Positions 61,446 to 64,000 of a stretch of DNA of 64,000 nt are shown here, one piece after another. The notes beneath the pieces were generated by a model. It saw only the letters and a program-made list of their open reading frames with translations. It ran no database searches and was not told the DNA's origin. The translations under genes were made by a program, and so were the position numbers. This DNA is from VSJD01 sp041653875 (lineage in GTDB: Bacteria > Verrucomicrobiota > Kiritimatiellia > JAAZAB01): positions 62,001 to 126,000 of the forward strand of contig JBAZEM010000005.1 of assembly GCA_041653875.1 (NCBI GenBank). Direction: 5' to 3'. The first letter of the stretch is position 1; the number at the start of each line of letters is the position of its first letter.

Positions 61446-61612
61446 GGAATTTTCCGCCATGGGCGGATTCGCCTCCCGCCGCCGCTAAAGCTATGGCAGG
61501 CATGCCGGCGAACAATCCGGTGTAGAGCCGGTTTTTCCTCCATAGGCGGATCCGCTTTTGGCGGAATACCGGCTATTCTGTCCGAAGATAGCCGACGTAA
61601 AGTCGGCTCTAC
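61446..61612 (+). repeat. intergenic repeat B, copy 3, with left extension
   Basis: 61446-61521 matches the extension at 55571-55645 and 61522-61612 matches the 92-bp core. It lies between the convergent thioesterase and ATPase genes. Confidence 0.85.
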
Positions 61613-61642
61613 ATGAAATAGTTGCGGCGTTAACCGCATAAC

Positions 61643-64000
61643 TCAGGAAAGCGCGCGTTCTGCCTCTGTCTTTTCCGCCGGCGCGCGATCCAGGAAGGGC
61701 GTCAACTTCAGCAGTTCAAACCACATAATGCTCGCGATGCCGGCCGCGATGCTGAGCAGGATGTCGGGCGGATGGAGCGGGGCGAAGTGGAACAGCTCGC
61801 GCAGGAAAGACACATTCAGGAGCAGGGTCATCGCCGCGGTCGCGCCGCCCACCACCCACCACAAGGCCCGGTTCGGTTCCCGGAACATCGAAAAGATCGT
61901 GCGGCTCCAGGAACGATTGGTGAGAATGAGGCCGAGATTGGCGACCACCAGGGTGATGAACGCCAGGGTCCGGCGCGAATTCTCGTCGGCATGCCCCAGG
62001 CGGGCGCTGATGGCCAGCAGGGCGACAATGGCGGCCAGCACGCTGGCGCCCTGCAACAGACTGAGCAGCAGCGTGCTCCGGCTGAACAACCGGTTCTTCG
62101 AATTGCGCGGCGGGCGTTTCATGATGTTCGCCTCGGCATTCTCCGCCTCGAAGATGATCGAACAGGCGGGATCGATGATGAGTTCCAGGAAGGCCACGTG
62201 CACGGGCAGGAGCAGGGGCAGCCAATCGCGGAAGAACATCGGGATGACCGCAAGCCCGGCGATCGGAACGTGCACCGCGACAATATAGGCCACGGCCTTT
62301 TTGATGTTGTCGAAGATGCGGCGCCCCAGCTTGACGGCCGCGACGATGGAGGAAAAATCGTCGTCCAGCACGACCAGCGCCGATGCCTCGCGCGCCACAT
62401 CCGTGCCGCGTCCGCCCATTGCGACGCCGATGTGGGCGGATTTCAATGCGGGCGCGTCGTTGACGCCATCCCCGGTCATGGCCACAATTTCCCCGCGGGC
62501 TTTCAAGGCATTCACGATCCTCAGTTTTTGTTCGGGCACGACGCGGGCAAAAATACTGACGGCGCCGATGCGCCGCTCCAGTTCGGCATCGCTCATGGCA
62601 TCCAACTCGCCCCCTGTGATGCACTGTTCCGGCGCGCGCAAACCGATCTGCCGGGCGATGCTCTGCGCCGTGCCCGGATAATCCCCCGTGATCATGACGA
62701 CGCGGATGCCGGCGGTGTGGCATTCCCGGATGGCGGCCGGGACGGCCGGCCGCACCGGATCGGCCAGGCCGACGAGCCCCAGGAACTCGAATCGGAAATC
62801 GTGCTGGTCGGGCGGCAGATCGGAGCGCCTGAAATGCGCCTTGGCAACGCCCAGCACCCGCAAGCCGGCGTCGGCCATGGCGGCCACATGGCCGGCCAAT
62901 TCGGTCTGCTGCACAGCGCTCAAGTGGCACAGGTCGGCAATGGCTTCGGGCGCCCCCTTGGCCGCGATTTCCAAGATGCTCCCGTCCGGCGATTTCCAAA
63001 CGTGCGACAGGGCCAGCAGGTGCGGCGAAAGCGGGTATTCCCGGATCAATTCCCAGTTTCGGTGCAGGTGCTCGGTGCGGGCCAGGAATTTTTCGCCCAG
63101 CTCCTGCAAGGCTTTTTCCATGGGATCGAAGGGGTCGTGTTTGCTGGCGAGGATCCCGTATTCCAGCAGCGGATGAAAGCGCTCGGACAAGGCCGCCCGT
63201 TTCGAGACGCTCGCGTCGAACAGTTCGCCCTCCGCGAACAACTGCCGGACCGACATCCGGTTGAGCGTAAGGGTCCCCGTTTTATCGGCGCACAGCACTG
63301 TGGCGGCGCCCAGTGTTTCCACCGCCGGCATCCGCCGCGTGAGGACCCGGTTCCGGGAGATTCGCCAGGCGCCCAGCGCAAGGAAGACCGTGAGCACCAC
63401 GGGAAACTCCTCCGGTAGCACGGCCATCGCCAGGGTAATGCCGCTCAGTAAGCCTTGTTGCCAAGCCTGCGGCGTATTGCCGCGCGTGAGCCCGTAGGCC
63501 ATGACCACCAGCGCGCAGAGCGACAGTCCGACAATCGCCAGGTTCCGCACCAGCCGGCCGGTTTCTTTCTGCAGGCGCGTGTCTTCCTGCGTGACGCCCT
63601 GCAGGGCTTTGCCGATCTTGCCCAGTTCCGTGCGCAGGCCGGTTGTCAGAATCTCCGCCAGCCCCTGGCCGGCGGTGACCAACGTGCCGGAAAAGACGAA
63701 CGGCAGGTCGTCGCCGCCCGGCCGGGCCGCGGCTTCGGTTCGACCCGTGGCCGCCTTGCGCACCGGCACGGATTCGCCGGTCAGCAGGGATTCGTCGGCG
63801 GCGAGGTTGATGGACTGCCGCAGGACGGCGTCGGCGGGCACACGGTCGCCCTCGACGAGGATCAGGATGTCGCCGCGGACGACCTCGCGCCCCGGAATGC
63901 GCCGCCGCCGGCCGTCGCGGATCACGAGCGCGCGCGGGCTTGACAGGTCCCGCAAAGCCTCCAAGGCCCGCTCGGTGCGCCGCTCCTGGGTGACCGTAAT
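61643..64000 (-). CDS. cation-transporting P-type ATPase (N-terminus beyond window)
   Basis: The C-terminal 785 residues of a P2-type ATPase; the frame is open to base 64000. The actuator domain has LLTGESVPVRKA. The fourth membrane helix reads MAVLPEEFPVVLTVFLALGA, the phosphorylation loop CADKTGTLTLN, and the hinge VAMTGDGVNDAPALKSAHIG. Four C-terminal spans follow. The PEEFP motif replaces the PEGLP of Ca2+ pumps and appears in a poorly characterised subgroup, so the ion is uncertain (Ca2+ or another divalent cation). Confidence 0.92.
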   Translation of the reverse strand: MTVTQERRTERALEALRDLSSPRALVIRDGRRRRIPGREVVRGDILILVEGDRVPADAVLRQSINLAADESLLTGESVPVRKAATGRTEAAARPGGDDLPFVFSGTLVTAGQGLAEILTTGLRTELGKIGKALQGVTQEDTRLQKETGRLVRNLAIVGLSLCALVVMAYGLTRGNTPQAWQQGLLSGITLAMAVLPEEFPVVLTVFLALGAWRISRNRVLTRRMPAVETLGAATVLCADKTGTLTLNRMSVRQLFAEGELFDASVSKRAALSERFHPLLEYGILASKHDPFDPMEKALQELGEKFLARTEHLHRNWELIREYPLSPHLLALSHVWKSPDGSILEIAAKGAPEAIADLCHLSAVQQTELAGHVAAMADAGLRVLGVAKAHFRRSDLPPDQHDFRFEFLGLVGLADPVRPAVPAAIRECHTAGIRVVMITGDYPGTAQSIARQIGLRAPEQCITGGELDAMSDAELERRIGAVSIFARVVPEQKLRIVNALKARGEIVAMTGDGVNDAPALKSAHIGVAMGGRGTDVAREASALVVLDDDFSSIVAAVKLGRRIFDNIKKAVAYIVAVHVPIAGLAVIPMFFRDWLPLLLPVHVAFLELIIDPACSIIFEAENAEANIMKRPPRNSKNRLFSRSTLLLSLLQGASVLAAIVALLAISARLGHADENSRRTLAFITLVVANLGLILTNRSWSRTIFSMFREPNRALWWVVGGATAAMTLLLNVSFLRELFHFAPLHPPDILLSIAAGIASIMWFELLKLTPFLDRAPAEKTEAERALS

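Noticed and set aside
61772..63418. Long plus-strand frame of 548 codons opposite the P-type ATPase gene
   Set aside because: Gln/His/Asp-rich shadow of a real gene whose catalytic motifs are on the minus strand.

Overview
This 64-kb window looks like a chromosomal segment of a Gram-negative bacterium. It has lipid A and LPS core genes (lpxK, waaF), an O-antigen or capsule cluster, rpsB-tsf, recA, alaS, murJ and uvrC. Several traits are reminiscent of the PVC group (Kiritimatiellota/Verrucomicrobiota-like): short alaS and uvrC products, a lipoprotein ending in a pseudopilin-like domain, an SxtJ/carbamoyltransferase/DUF5989 trio, and many palindromic intergenic repeats. The phylum is inference only; no rRNA or tRNA gene was seen.

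Layout. (1) 1-12.6 kb, minus strand: a polysaccharide cluster running leftwards from wecB through a Wzx-type flippase, a methyltransferase, several glycosyltransferases and a Wzy-like polymerase to a CapE/PseB-like nucleotide-sugar dehydratase cut by the window edge. One glycosyltransferase has a frameshift, one has lost its N-terminal half, and an MNT/HEPN toxin-antitoxin pair has a truncated toxin. (2) 12.6-16.8 kb: a repeat-rich accessory strip with a DUF1016 nuclease, a PIN toxin-antitoxin pair, a GbsR/MarR regulator and decayed copies of that regulator's 3' end. (3) 17.1-31.3 kb: mostly housekeeping genes (rpsB, tsf, galE, recA, alaS, lpxK, waaF, a GT2, murJ, uvrC) and a HEAT/zinc-ribbon/PDDEXK protein. 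(4) 31.3-47.1 kb: a type I-E CRISPR-Cas locus. (5) 47.1-64 kb: a second PIN toxin-antitoxin pair, two-component proteins, the carbamoyltransferase trio, a large lipoprotein, bioB, an Rrf2 regulator with metY and cysK, a thioesterase and a partial P-type ATPase.

The CRISPR locus is the most interesting region. Gene order is cas3-cas8e-cse2-cas6e-cas7e-cas5e-cas1-cas2, followed by a DEDDy-type exonuclease whose start overlaps the cas2 stop, then a leader and an array of 91 repeats and 90 spacers. Spacer 27 matches, base for base over 33 nt, the dehydratase gene at 114-146 of this same window, so it is self-targeting. Two apparently identical 284-bp non-autonomous elements sit in the array in opposite orientations, each with a 6-bp target duplication, one inside a spacer and one inside a repeat. 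A truncated Cas3 HD fragment lies just before the operon and a single type I-C-like repeat lies just after the array, which suggests that the I-E locus replaced or was inserted into an older type I-C locus.

Several intergenic repeat families recur through the window: a 57-bp double hairpin (3 copies), a roughly 92-bp GTAGAGCCGG/CGGCTCTAC family (3 copies), a shared block upstream of tsf and recA, and low-complexity TCAGAAG-like and AATCGCT-like tracts.
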